The notes under the pieces were generated by a model. It was given only the letters and a program-made list of their open reading frames with translations. It was not told the origin of the DNA and did no database searches. Positions 44,758 through 53,061 of a stretch of 64,000 nt of DNA are shown here, one piece after another. Source of the DNA: Halarchaeum grantii (GTDB lineage Archaea > Halobacteriota > Halobacteria > Halobacteriales > Halobacteriaceae); contig NZ_BMPF01000009.1 of the NCBI RefSeq assembly GCF_014647455.2, positions 1-64,000 on the forward strand, written 5' to 3'. The translations under genes were made by a program, and so were the position numbers. Positions within the stretch are counted from its first letter, which is position 1; each line of letters begins with the position of its first letter.

Positions 44758-45992
44758 CGGAACTCACCAAAACGCTGGAACTGAAACTCGTCGACCCGAA
44801 TACCCACAAGCGGCAGAAACTCCGCGAGACGCGCGACGCCTACCAGCAGGCCCTCCAAGAGGCCTTCAATGCTGGTTGTACGACGCAGACCGAAGCGAAC
44901 GACGTGGTAGTCACCTACGACCTGTCGGGGTACGCGAAAAACGCCCTCAAGAAGTACGTCCCACAGTTGACGACGACCTACAACGCAGGCGACCTACACG
45001 AGGACCACCCCGTCAGATTCACCAACGAGGGACTACGCCTCGACCACAACCCCGAGAACACTATCGAGTGGTACGTCAAAATCCCGCACCACGAGGACTA
45101 CCACCTCTGGATGCCCGCCCAACCGAACCCCAACCAACGGGATTGGCTAGAAGCGTTGAACGCGGGGGACGCCACGATGGGTGAGAGTCGGCTATTCCAG
45201 CGGGACGGAACGTGGTATCTCCACGTGACCGCAACCCGCGACGTGGAGGAGCGTTCCGAAGTGTCCGCTGAAGAACGGACACTCATCGGAGTGGACATCG
45301 GGGAAGCGTCGCTCGTCACGGTGTGTCACCGCGACGACCACGGTTCTCCGACCCACCCCGAATTATGGGCCGACGAAGGCAAGACCGTCCGTCGGCTGCG
45401 CAAGACCTACTTCACCGCCACACGGCGACTCCAAGAACGCGGAAGTGACCGCATTGCCGAATCCTACGGCGACGACGTGTGGAACCAGATCGACGACGTG
45501 TTCCACACCGTCACCCGTGAAGTCGTGGAGTACGCCGAATCCGTCGAGAATCCCGTGCTGGTTCTCGAAGACCTGACGTATATTCGAGAGTCGATGGACT
45601 ACGGCGAATACATGAACCGCCGTCTCCACGGATGGGGGTTCGCCAAACTCCACACCCAGATCCGATACAAGGCCGTCGAAAAGGGAATTCCCGTCGCAAC
45701 AGTGAACCCGCGAAACACCTCGAAAGAGTGCCATTCGTGTGGTGAAGTTGGGTATCGCCCAAAGCAGGCGACGTTCAAATGCACGAACGACGACTGCTGG
45801 ATGGGCGAGTACCAAGCCGACGTGAACGGGGCGATAAATATTGCAGACCGCTACCGCAGTGGAGAGAGTCGTTCCAGAAAACACGAGAACGACGATGACT
45901 CGGCTGCGGATGGGGCGCGTTTGACCGCGCCACAAGACAGCCACGCCGATGCTGACACCCAGCAAAAGACGCGTGGCACGAATGCGTCTTGA
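44754..45992 (+). CDS. tnpB: TnpB RNA-guided nuclease of the IS605-type element
   Basis: The 412-residue product is distinct in sequence from the TnpB at 36588. RuvC residues: Asp in IGVDIGEASLV (about 179), Glu in LVLEDLTYIRES (about 269) and Asp in EYQADVNGAINIA (about 360). The zinc finger is CHSCG...CTNDDC. The C-terminal tail is long, charged and probably disordered (SRSRKHENDDDSAADGAR). Its ATG at 44754 overlaps the tnpA stop, so the two are translationally coupled. Confidence 0.92.
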   Translation: MTELTKTLELKLVDPNTHKRQKLRETRDAYQQALQEAFNAGCTTQTEANDVVVTYDLSGYAKNALKKYVPQLTTTYNAGDLHEDHPVRFTNEGLRLDHNPENTIEWYVKIPHHEDYHLWMPAQPNPNQRDWLEALNAGDATMGESRLFQRDGTWYLHVTATRDVEERSEVSAEERTLIGVDIGEASLVTVCHRDDHGSPTHPELWADEGKTVRRLRKTYFTATRRLQERGSDRIAESYGDDVWNQIDDVFHTVTREVVEYAESVENPVLVLEDLTYIRESMDYGEYMNRRLHGWGFAKLHTQIRYKAVEKGIPVATVNPRNTSKECHSCGEVGYRPKQATFKCTNDDCWMGEYQADVNGAINIADRYRSGESRSRKHENDDDSAADGARLTAPQDSHADADTQQKTRGTNAS

Positions 45993-46064
45993 AACCATAG
46001 GGCCACGCCCGGCCTGAAATCCCGTGGCGGGATTCCCGCGTCTTCAGGCGCGGGAGGAGGTCAA

Positions 46065-46326
46065 GCCACCCACAGTGGAATTCCGTGTTTGGATCTGCGT
46101 AGTCAATTCTGAACTCGTCATGTGGCGGTGTTAATTTCCAGTGTACCTCCAACCGTGGTGGCTCAGGGCCAGTTGGTGGGGTGACGCGGTTTGGGTCTAC
46201 CTCAGTGGCCAAGTATCGTTTCTGTATTGCGTCAGGTTCGAACCAAACGGAGACGACTTCTGCCTGCCGCTCGAGGACATCTCGAAGTGTTCGATAGAGA
46301 GCCGGGTTTTCTGCGTCCGGGTTCAT
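46065..46326 (-). pseudogene. Gene truncated by the IS605-type insertion
   Basis: The minus-strand frame from ATG 46326 gives about 86 native residues (TLRDVLERQAEVVSVWFEPD, PPRLEVHWKLTPPHDEFRID, DPNTEFHCGW) before it enters the right end of the IS. The rest of the gene is not found on the other side of the element at 44242, so material was lost or the IS carried a deletion. The start lies 12 bp behind the stop of the upstream regulator gene, so the two formed an operon. Family unknown to me. Confidence 0.6.
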
Positions 46327-46337
46327 GCTGGTGCCGT

Positions 46338-46841
46338 CTACTGTTCTCCAGGGAACCGATCGTAGAGCCGAAGCGCATCTTCAACGAGACGACGGCGCGT
46401 CTGGAGGTGTTCCCACTCGCGTGCGGCTTCGCGGCGAGCGCGCTCGTCCTCACGGTCTGGTGCACTACTCAGGCTTGCACGCAGCTCGTTGGGAGTTTCG
46501 ACGTCGTATTCCGTCTTCCACGACCGAATCTGGTCGTTCATCTCCTCAAGACTCGTGGCGAGCTCGTCAGGCGAGTGATTTTCGTAGAGCTCGCGCATCT
46601 CAATGAGGTATTGCCCGACGGGATCTGGTGCATATGTTGTTTGCTGTCCGCGTGTATCAGCACTCAGCTTGCCATCGTCAACGAGTCGTGTGAGATACTT
46701 TGTCGCCGTCTCGTGGGCAACATCAGCTTCCCCCGCAATCCAATTGGCTGTTCGTGGCTCACTGACGGAGAGAGCGACGGCCTCGACACGCTCGGCTGCC
46801 GACAATTTAGTAGCCCAGTCGCGCTCCGATTCTTCACTCAT
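46338..46841 (-). CDS. DUF7342-like helix-turn-helix regulator
   Basis: From MSEESERDW (46841) the protein has 167 residues. A winged-helix N-terminus (SAAERVEAVALSVSEPRTAN, WIAGEADVAHETATKYLTRL, VDDGKLS) is followed by a long helical region (ELYENHSPDELATSLEEMND and DEDERARREAAREWEHLQTR). This layout matches haloarchaeal DUF7342/TrmB-like regulators. It is the first gene of a two-gene operon whose second gene is broken by the IS605-type insertion. Confidence 0.75.
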   Translation of the reverse strand: MSEESERDWATKLSAAERVEAVALSVSEPRTANWIAGEADVAHETATKYLTRLVDDGKLSADTRGQQTTYAPDPVGQYLIEMRELYENHSPDELATSLEEMNDQIRSWKTEYDVETPNELRASLSSAPDREDERARREAAREWEHLQTRRRLVEDALRLYDRFPGEQ

Positions 46842-46983
46842 ATACCACTCTACCACCTCAGGGTAGAAATAAGTTGAGGTCGTCAGAATAATATCGAGTA
46901 TAGGGATTGCAGGAATAAGAACAGGTTCAGTACTAATTGGAAATGAGTGTGCGGATGAAAAGGTGTGCTATCCATCTGGTTCA

Positions 46984-47021
46984 GTTTGTCGAGCCTCCGG
47001 AGAGGATGGAGGCTCTCAGCA
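46984..47021 (+). promoter_or_regulatory. Hairpin leader element, copy 5
   Basis: GTTTGTC (46984-46990) is followed by a perfect 8-bp stem GAGCCTCC (46991-46998) and GGAGGCTC (47008-47015) around GGAGAGGAT, then the ATG at 47022. An alternative inner stem CCTC-CGGA-GAGG resembles the first stem of copies 1-3. An A-rich GATGAAAAGG box about 25 nt upstream of GTTTGTC fits a transcript starting at that box. Confidence 0.6.
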
Positions 47022-47324
47022 ATGAGCGACACACCAGACCTGGATGTTCATCATCAAGCAGCGTTCGATGACGACGGCGAGCTCGAAGTGCAGGAATCGA
47101 GCGTCGAGACGTCCCTCGAGGACTTCGGCGCCGACGTTGACCATCGCGAGCGCGAACCGCGTCGGGACCAGCCGGAGGCGAGTGAGTTCGGCGTCGACGA
47201 CTGTCCCGAAGTACAGGACGCAGTCGAGGACGACGAGCAGGCCGCCCTCTTCCCCGATACCGACGACGACCAGCAGACGCTGACTGGCGAGAGCGCGGCA
47301 ACACGCTGTCTCTTCGAGAAGTGA
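47022..47324 (+). CDS. Acidic protein of unknown function (100 aa)
   Basis: The start at 47022 (MSDTPDLDVHHQAAFDDDGE) follows the hairpin leader. The protein is strongly acidic throughout, low in hydrophobic residues, and ends with a short, more conserved-looking tail (GESAATRCLFEK). It is probably disordered. Such acidic small proteins occur on haloarchaeal plasmids without known role. Confidence 0.55.
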   Translation: MSDTPDLDVHHQAAFDDDGELEVQESSVETSLEDFGADVDHREREPRRDQPEASEFGVDDCPEVQDAVEDDEQAALFPDTDDDQQTLTGESAATRCLFEK

Positions 47325-47391
47325 ACCACCTTCGAGCTGAGTAGTTCGAAATCCGCCGGCGTCTCGCCATCACGAAAGCCATCGCGTCCGC

Positions 47392-47643
47392 TCAATATAC
47401 GTCATCTCGCTCAATCTCGATCGACGAGATACCCCCAATTGAGCAGAGAGCATTGACCACGGATTCAGGTGCTGTCACTCGAAGCGTCGCACGTCCAAGT
47501 GTCGAATCGACAGTCGCACTCTCCTGCTCAACTCGTTCGATGACCGCCTCTTGATCGCCGGAAACACCGAGAAGAAGGGATACTGTCGTCTCGCACTCAC
47601 TCCCACGAATCTTCTCGACTTGCGAATCAACGTAGGCCGGCAT
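47392..47643 (-). CDS. Small alpha/beta protein (83 aa)
   Basis: A pattern of strand, helix, strand, strand, helix, strand is visible: TTVSLLLGVSGDQEAVIERV, ESATVDSTLGRATLRVTAPE, SVVNALCSIGGISSIEIERD. This looks like the ferredoxin-type fold of protease propeptides and I9-type inhibitors, where a first strand beginning VSVLLxVxGD is usual. That resemblance is inference. It is convergent with the acidic gene at 47022. No protease partner is adjacent. Confidence 0.6.
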   Translation of the reverse strand: MPAYVDSQVEKIRGSECETTVSLLLGVSGDQEAVIERVEQESATVDSTLGRATLRVTAPESVVNALCSIGGISSIEIERDDVY

Positions 47644-47785
47644 ACTATCTGGACCATCGATACCGAGCGATTTGATTCTACTCTATGAGAGCAGCTGGCA
47701 CGTATCGAGCGGACGCACACTCCTTCAGGAGAGGGGTCCGAACCAAGCATCAAGACAATCGAAAGACGCCCGCTCTCACGAATCG

Positions 47786-47847
47786 GTTTGTCAGCCCCCG
47801 GGAGGGGTGCGGCGCGCGCCCGAGAGGCGCGTTGTCGCGACTAATCT
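47786..47847 (+). promoter_or_regulatory. Hairpin leader element, copy 3
   Basis: GTTTGTCAG precedes CCCC-GGGA-GGGG (47796-47807), TGCGG, and the stem CGCGCC-CGAGA-GGCGCG, then the ATG at 47848. The first loop is GGGA instead of GAGA, still a GNRA-type loop. The second stem differs in sequence from copy 2 while keeping pairing and place. Confidence 0.7.
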
Positions 47848-48792
47848 ATGAGTGACGCAGAGACAGAGTCAGCAGTCACGTTCGACGAATCGGACTCACG
47901 AGATGATGCGATGGCGGAGACGATCGAGGCGTGGATTGAGGACCTCATCGAACACGTAGAAGACGCACGCGGGAGCGAGGCGTTCCAAGAGTGGCTGGAC
48001 GTGCAGAGCCAGTTCCACGACTACTCCTACCGAAATACGCTTCTCATCAATCTGCAGTGTCCAGAGGCGACGAAGGTTGCGGGGTATCGGACGTGGCAGG
48101 AAGAGTTCGACCGGCACGTCCAAGCCGGCGAGAGTGCGATCTGGATCTGGGCACCCATCATCGCGAAGCAATGTCCGGAGTGCGGGAACGCGCCGAGCTA
48201 CCACGAGCAACGCGAGTGTGGGTACGACGAGACCCCGCCCGAAGAGTGGGAGCAAAGGCTGGTGGGGTTCCGGCCGGCGTCGGTCTTCGACGTCTCCCAG
48301 ACCGACGGCGAGCCACTCCCGGAACTCGATACTGCGGCGACAGGCGATGCTGGCGACCTCGTCGACGTCCTCGAAAACGCAGCTGCAACCCTCGACGTCG
48401 CGGTGCGTATCGTCGACGCCGACGAGTGGCCTCATGGGAAGGCCGAGGGCATCTGCAAGCCACGTAGCGCGGACGAACGGCCGCTCGTCGAGGTTCGTGA
48501 CCGGGCGAACGAGGCGGACCTCGCGGTGACGCTCGTCCACGAACTCGCACACGCCCTCCTCCACGGCGCTATCAGCGACCCCCTAGCGCGCTCAGAGCAA
48601 GAGTTTGAGGCTGAGGCCGTCGCGTACATCGTCGGCCGGCACTGTGGCCTCGATACGCGCAACTCCTCGTTCTACCTCGCCGCCTGGGCCGGCGACGACC
48701 CCGAGGCAATTCGCGACCGGCTTGGTCGGATTAGTCAGACGGCACAGCAGCTCATCGAAGCCATCGGTAGACCGATCGAGAGCGAAGACTGA
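47848..48792 (+). CDS. ArdC-like protein with C-terminal zinc metallopeptidase domain
   Basis: In this 314-residue protein residues about 25-150 resemble the ArdC N-terminal single-stranded-DNA-binding domain (DYSYRNTLLINLQCPEATKV, WQEEFDRHVQAGESAIWIWA). An inserted zinc knuckle is present (CPECG at about 110, then a Cys-containing RECGYDE). Residues about 220-300 form an ImmA/IrrE-type peptidase with the metal-binding HELAHALLH (about 231) and a downstream Glu in FEAEAVAYIVGRH. ArdC proteins protect incoming plasmids from restriction, so this gene may counter host enzymes, including the one at 11551. The role is inferred from the family. Confidence 0.8.
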   Translation: MSDAETESAVTFDESDSRDDAMAETIEAWIEDLIEHVEDARGSEAFQEWLDVQSQFHDYSYRNTLLINLQCPEATKVAGYRTWQEEFDRHVQAGESAIWIWAPIIAKQCPECGNAPSYHEQRECGYDETPPEEWEQRLVGFRPASVFDVSQTDGEPLPELDTAATGDAGDLVDVLENAAATLDVAVRIVDADEWPHGKAEGICKPRSADERPLVEVRDRANEADLAVTLVHELAHALLHGAISDPLARSEQEFEAEAVAYIVGRHCGLDTRNSSFYLAAWAGDDPEAIRDRLGRISQTAQQLIEAIGRPIESED

Positions 48793-48930
48793 TCGATTGA
48801 GGATCGTTAACTCAGTAAATCTTTTCAATATTCTGAATATAAAGTAGCGGGTGTGGCTCGATATGAGAAGAGCAACGTCGAGAAAACGATATCCGATACA
48901 CTCATACGTCGACATATCCAAGGAAACACC

Positions 48931-49206
48931 ATGCACGATTTAACTGGCTTTCAGCGGGACCTCTTGTACGTTATCGGTGGCCTTAACGAGCCGAACGGGC
49001 TCGAGGTCAAGGACGAGCTTGAGGGGTACTACGAGACAGAGATCCACCACGGACGCCTCTATCCAAACCTCGATACCCTCGTCGACAAAGGCCTAGTCGA
49101 GAAAGGCGAGATCGACAAGCGCACTAATTTCTACGCACTCACCCGGCGTGGTCGGCGCGAACTCGAAGCCCGCCGTGAGTGGGAGAACCAGTACGTCGAG
49201 CTATAG
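48931..49206 (+). CDS. PadR family transcriptional regulator
   Basis: The start at 48931 (MHDLTGFQRDLLYVIGGLNE) gives 91 residues. The PadR winged helix is complete: NGLEVKDELEGYYETEIHHG then RLYPNLDTLVDKGLVEKGEI and TNFYALTRRGRRELEARREW. Haloarchaeal PadR genes of exactly this length are very common. The in-frame extension to 48853 is not needed for the domain. Its targets are unknown. Confidence 0.9.
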   Translation: MHDLTGFQRDLLYVIGGLNEPNGLEVKDELEGYYETEIHHGRLYPNLDTLVDKGLVEKGEIDKRTNFYALTRRGRRELEARREWENQYVEL

Positions 49207-49380
49207 GATGACTTCAACGTCTGACCGGGAAGCAGTTAGGAAGACGTCGGTACTGCATCGGAGGAGACACCCTGTTTGCTTTAATCAGAGCCGGATGAAT
49301 CAGCTGTTCAATACAGTAGGTGCATCTATCGTCAGAATATAGATACACATATTTCCTATTAGATTATGTATGTTTAATTG

Positions 49381-49569
49381 ATGACGGGTAATTTCTCTCA
49401 ACGTCGGTGGTGGGTCCTTGTTATCTCAGCATATATTGCAGGGGCAATACAGGCTTATCGAGTAATTATTGGTAAAGGGGAAAGAGTCGGTATGGTTGCC
49501 TCTATTGCATGGTTGCTCGTGATTCTCATCTCTAGTTGGAATCTCTATCAGTCTCATCATAATCGATAG
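49381..49569 (+). CDS. Small two-span membrane protein (62 aa)
   Basis: From the ATG at 49381 there are two hydrophobic stretches (WWVLVISAYIAGAIQ and GMVASIAWLLVILISSW) with a short basic loop (GKGERVG). AT-rich composition and an AT-rich promoter region around 49355-49375 fit the accessory DNA. No family recognised. Confidence 0.45.
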   Translation: MTGNFSQRRWWVLVISAYIAGAIQAYRVIIGKGERVGMVASIAWLLVILISSWNLYQSHHNR

Positions 49570-49651
49570 TGGTCGACACGTACTGTTCAACGGCCATACT
49601 TTTCATACTATTTCACCTGAAATATAATGAATGTCCGCGCAGGTCTCGCTC

Positions 49652-49715
49652 GGCTATTCTCTACCGGCGGAGCAGGCCGAGTGCCTTGGGGGTTGATCCC
49701 AAGGCGGTTCACCGA
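49652..49715 (+). repeat. Solo IS-end hairpin element, copy 1
   Basis: A block GCAGGCCGAGTGCC leads into the hairpin CCTTGGGG-GTTGA-TCCCAAGG and GCGGTTCACC. The same order occurs inverted at 54484-54545 and again at 61014-61065. The YTTGA loop matches the ends of the TnpB element at 36475-37843. These are probably ends left by related IS1341-type elements. The remaining 49716-50213 has no supported gene besides the repeat near 50.0 kb. Confidence 0.6.
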
Positions 49716-49970
49716 AGCAGTGGAGGTAGTAGTTGAGTGTCGATATTTCGGGACAAACATCTCTGCAGGCACTGAAGAATACCCTGAGTGTAGCTCAGAC
49801 AAAATCGCGTACTACCGAATTCCCTTCTAAGCCTCCCGAACACCTAAGTCATGCTACCAAGAGTTTGGAAGCGGTGACCCCCACTTCACCAAGAAGTTCG
49901 CACAACTACCTAATAGCGATTTGTGATAGTTGAGAGCTAGTTTTATGCGTCTAGAGGTGGTCGGATAGGA

Positions 49971-50068
49971 TGTTGGCAGCGCGGCTCCCATCACTGGACA
50001 TCGCCACGCTGCCAACATTCCGATTATGCGTCGATAACGAGAGCCATCCCTGTTTCGCTCTCGTTCTC
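49971..50068. repeat. Nested inverted repeats, partner of 931-966
   Basis: ATGTTGGCAGCG and CGCTGCCAACAT form a 12-bp inverted pair about 30 nt apart. They are followed by GATAACGAGAGC/GCTCTCGTTCTC (about 50033-50068). The second hairpin and the CTGGACATCGCC block between the first arms recur at about 880-966. Probably the end of an unidentified mobile element. Confidence 0.5.
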
Positions 50069-50213
50069 TTGCCTCACCCCTGAGTGTGTCAATTAGTACT
50101 ACCAGAACCAGATGTCGTTCACGAGCGCGTCAGCTAGCTGTGTGAGTGATGCGACTGTCTGCCAGGTGTGACGTTCATGTCGTGACTTGGCGGAGGCGAG
50201 CAAGATAAACGAC

Positions 50214-50738
50214 TCAGGTATATCTGTCCCGTATCACTGCAGTAGCCCCACCAACAACTGCGGCGATTATGCAAGAAATGAATAGCGGGACAATAGCAGA
50301 GGGTATCGAGAATGATTGACCAGTCCCACCACCAATTAGAGGTATTGCAGCTGCTAAAATACTCATTATGAATGTGCCAGCGCCACTCCCAATTGCTCCA
50401 ACAACCATTCGATCAAATGTCGAGTCAAGAACGAACCCAAAGACAATACTGAAAATAGCTGCGAGCACTGTCCCAAAAATGAATACTATTCCGACAAGCT
50501 GAAAGAATACTAGCCCGACAAAAATCGGACCAAACACCGCAATATTCTGTCCTTGTGCTGCAGAAATATATGTTGTTCGCGCCCAATTAATGAGTAGGTA
50601 CTGAAGAACTCCAATTGCGATTCCGAGACTACTGTATGTTACTACGTATAGTGCGATTGTTTTACGATATTTCCCCATCGTATACCGATACAAAATGTAG
50701 ACGAATAAATAACCTAGACATCTTCCGAACACCACCAA
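50214..50738 (-). CDS. Polytopic membrane protein of unknown function
   Basis: In this 174-residue product four or five spans cover most of the protein (YVVTYSSLGIAIGVLQYLLI, IFVGLVFFQLVGIVFIFGTV, AIFSIVFGFVLD, AIGSGAGTFIMSILAAAI, VPLFISCIIAAVVGGATAVI). A Lys/Arg-rich N-terminal loop (GKYRKTIAL) sits before the first main span. The gene is AT-rich like the Tat-protein island. No family recognised. Confidence 0.6.
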   Translation of the reverse strand: MVVFGRCLGYLFVYILYRYTMGKYRKTIALYVVTYSSLGIAIGVLQYLLINWARTTYISAAQGQNIAVFGPIFVGLVFFQLVGIVFIFGTVLAAIFSIVFGFVLDSTFDRMVVGAIGSGAGTFIMSILAAAIPLIGGGTGQSFSIPSAIVPLFISCIIAAVVGGATAVIRDRYT

Positions 50739-50948
50739 GAAGTAGATCCCTCTTCACGTGCGATAGACAGAATCCAGCCCAAATAGTGCACACAGCGGCA
50801 CCAGTGTTGCTGTCGAGAAGAAGAGTTTCACGGCAACAAGGAGACCGAAGACACATGGCGATAGTGCGGGAAGAGAAGCGTCGGTACAACGATGACGACA
50901 GCCGCTGAGACTACAGCAGTAACGGTGCAGAGTCGACACCTGGTGTGC

Positions 50949-51258
50949 TCACTCATCTACCTCATCCGTCCCATCCATTCCCGTATCGACGTCCACACCG
51001 AGACGCTCGACGTGCAACGCCACGCATTCTGACAGGAAATACATCTTCCTGTACTCCCCCTTCGTCGTCACTGCGCCGCGCTCGTCAAGCCGCCGTAGGT
51101 AGTGCTCGACTGTCGGGTAGTTGATACCGACCATATCTACGAGTTAATACCGGTTCCGTGGGCGCTCACTGAGTCCATCAACAATGCGTCGACGGTTCTC
51201 GTTGTCAGCGATCCGCCAGGGGAGCCGGCGGATGTGCTCTCATAGGCAAGACGTGTCA
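50949..51258 (-). pseudogene. Winged-helix regulator gene with two in-frame stops
   Basis: One minus-strand frame reads MSDTSCL, stop, EHIRRLPWRIADNENRRRIV, DGLSERPRNRY, stop, LVDMVGINYPTVEHYLRRLD and ERGAVTTKGEYRKMYFLSEC. The helix-turn-helix and wing are recognisable, but TGA and TAA codons break the first 35 residues. An internal start at 51134 would give only the last helix and wing. It abuts the 3' end of the ABC exporter operon (stop at 51260). Confidence 0.65.
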
Positions 51259-51259
51259 C

Positions 51260-52402
51260 TCATCCGCGGAGTGCTTCTACGGGGGACTCGTTGGCAGCTT
51301 TCCACGCGGGGTAGAAGCCGCTCAAGACGCTCGCAATGACGGCGAACGCGATCCCGTAGACAAGATATTTTACGCTCGCCCACTGGAACGCGAGTGTTGC
51401 GTCGCCGGCCAGCACCTGAAACAGTATCAGCCCGACGGCGAGCGAGCCGAGCGCGCCGACGAGCCCGCCCAGCACGCCGAGGAACGCCGCTTCGGCCAGT
51501 ATCATGCGCAGCACTTCGCCGCGACGGATGCCGACGGCGCGCAGCACGCCGATTTCGCCCCGGCGCTCGATGACGCTCATCAGCATGACGTTCAGGATGG
51601 CGACGCTCGCGACGACGAGCGAGATGCCCCCGATACCGAGCAGCGCCGTCTGGAGCGTGTCCATGAAGCCGCCGATGTTCTCCTGAATGTTTGCGTAGCT
51701 TTGAATCTGTACGTCCGTCTCGTCATCAGTATTAAAGTACGCGTCCAACTCGTCTGCGAGCTCGCTCGCGGCGTCACCGTCCGCGGCGATAATCGTCACC
51801 GAATCGTAGTAGTTCTGGTCGGAGAGTGCCGACATCGGCAGGACGAGTTCGCCCCGGCCGCCGCCCAGCCCGAAGCCGCTCTCGGACTCGATGAGGCCGC
51901 GAATCCGATAGAGCTGACCGTCATACTCGATGGGGTCGCCGAGTTCAAGGCCGAGCGTCTGGGCAGTGCTGTTGGTGATGAGCGCGCCTGTCGTGAGCCG
52001 GGTCGGGGACTCGCCTTCGGCGACGTCGTAGAGCGCCGAGGCGTTCGTCACCCCCGTGACGCTCACCCATGCCGATTCCCCGCTACGCGACGTGAGCTCC
52101 GTACTGTTCGACTTCTGCGGGACAACCGTTGCATCCGTCGCAATACTCTCCATCGACGATATTTGGTCGTCAGTGAGCCCATCTGTATCAAGGTCGTCAC
52201 CAGCAGAGGCGGACACCTGATTCGTCAGGCTGCCGAGCTGCGAGGACGCCTGCTGCTGGAGCGCGACGGTCGCCATGCCGAGCGAGGCGATGGCTATCAC
52301 GCCGATGATGATGCCGAGCGCGGCGAGCGCGGTGCGCATCCGGTTGCGCCCGAGGTTCCGCCACGCCATCAGGACGCTCGGGAAGCGATGGAGGAGGCTC
52401 AC
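51260..52402 (-). CDS. ABC exporter permease, FtsX/MacB type
   Basis: The protein has 380 residues. One N-terminal span (TALAALGIIIGVIAIASLGM) is followed by a large extracytoplasmic domain (about residues 45-245, MacB-PCD-like). Three C-terminal spans follow (GIGGISLVVASVAILNVMLM, GVLGGLVGALGSLAVGLILF, YGIAFAVIASVLSGFYPAWK). The motif ERRGEIGVLRAVGIRRGEVL between the spans is typical of FtsX-like permeases. It overlaps the ATPase gene by four bases, so the two are coupled. Together they should form a MacB-like exporter or extractor of membrane-associated molecules. Confidence 0.92.
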   Translation of the reverse strand: MSLLHRFPSVLMAWRNLGRNRMRTALAALGIIIGVIAIASLGMATVALQQQASSQLGSLTNQVSASAGDDLDTDGLTDDQISSMESIATDATVVPQKSNSTELTSRSGESAWVSVTGVTNASALYDVAEGESPTRLTTGALITNSTAQTLGLELGDPIEYDGQLYRIRGLIESESGFGLGGGRGELVLPMSALSDQNYYDSVTIIAADGDAASELADELDAYFNTDDETDVQIQSYANIQENIGGFMDTLQTALLGIGGISLVVASVAILNVMLMSVIERRGEIGVLRAVGIRRGEVLRMILAEAAFLGVLGGLVGALGSLAVGLILFQVLAGDATLAFQWASVKYLVYGIAFAVIASVLSGFYPAWKAANESPVEALRG

Positions 52403-53061
52403 TGTATCACCCCATCAACGATGCGGACGACGCGGTCGGCGTACTGCACGAGCTGTTCGTCGTGCGTGATGGCGACGATAGCGATGTTCTCCGTCTCCTT
52501 CAGGCGCGTCATCTCCTCGAGGATGGTCCGGCCGGTCTCCTGGTCGAGGTTCCCGGTGGGCTCGTCCGCGAGGAGGACGTCCGGCTCGTTGATGAGCGCG
52601 CGGGCGATGGCGACGCGCTGCTGTTGGCCGCCGGAGAGTTCGTCGGGAGTGTGGGTGAGGCGCTCGCCGAGGCCGACGCGACGGAGGAGGTCGACGGCGC
52701 GCTCGCGGCGGTCGACGGTCGTGTCCCACATCGAGGGGAGTTCGACGTTCTCGACGGCGTTCAACATCGGGAGCAGGTGGAAGTCCTGGAAGACGAACCC
52801 GAGCTCCGAGCGCCGCTCCTCGGTGCGTTCGTCCTCGCTCGCCTCCGTGACGTCGCGGCCCTCGAGCCGGACGACGCCCTCGGTCGGCGAGTCGAGCAGG
52901 CCGATCATGTTCAGCATCGTGCTCTTGCCGCTCCCCGAGGGACCGGTGACGACGACCATCTCGCCGCGCTCGGCGTGGAAGTCGACATCCTTGAGCGCGA
53001 CGACGGTCTCCGCGCCGCTCTCGTAGCGCTTGACGACGGAGTCGAGTTCGATGATGCTCAT
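52399..53061 (-). CDS. ABC transporter ATP-binding protein, LolD/MacB type
   Basis: This 220-residue ATPase has Walker A GPSGSGKSTM (about 39-48), a Q loop in FVFQDFHLLP, the signature LSGGQQQRVAIARAL (about 140), Walker B VLLADEPTGNLD (about 160) and the switch His in IVAITHD. The LLADEPTGNLDQETG segment is characteristic of the LolD/MacB group. It overlaps both neighbours by four bases (53058-53061 and 52399-52402). It powers the FtsX-type permease downstream. Confidence 0.95.
   Translation of the reverse strand: MSIIELDSVVKRYESGAETVVALKDVDFHAERGEMVVVTGPSGSGKSTMLNMIGLLDSPTEGVVRLEGRDVTEASEDERTEERRSELGFVFQDFHLLPMLNAVENVELPSMWDTTVDRRERAVDLLRRVGLGERLTHTPDELSGGQQQRVAIARALINEPDVLLADEPTGNLDQETGRTILEEMTRLKETENIAIVAITHDEQLVQYADRVVRIVDGVIQ

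Larger units (their letters stand above)
44243..46064 (+). mobile_element. Complete IS200/IS605-type element (tnpA-tnpB)
   Basis: The left hairpin CCTCCG-TCTTCAGG-CGGAGG (44243-44262) and right hairpin CCCGCG-TCTTCAGG-CGCGGG (46035-46054) share the loop, and each is followed by (GG)AGGTCAAG. In this family tnpA cuts single strands at such hairpins, inserting next to a short tetra- or pentanucleotide. Both genes are intact, so this may be the active element of the window. Insertion truncated the minus-strand gene now ending near 46065. Confidence 0.88.
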
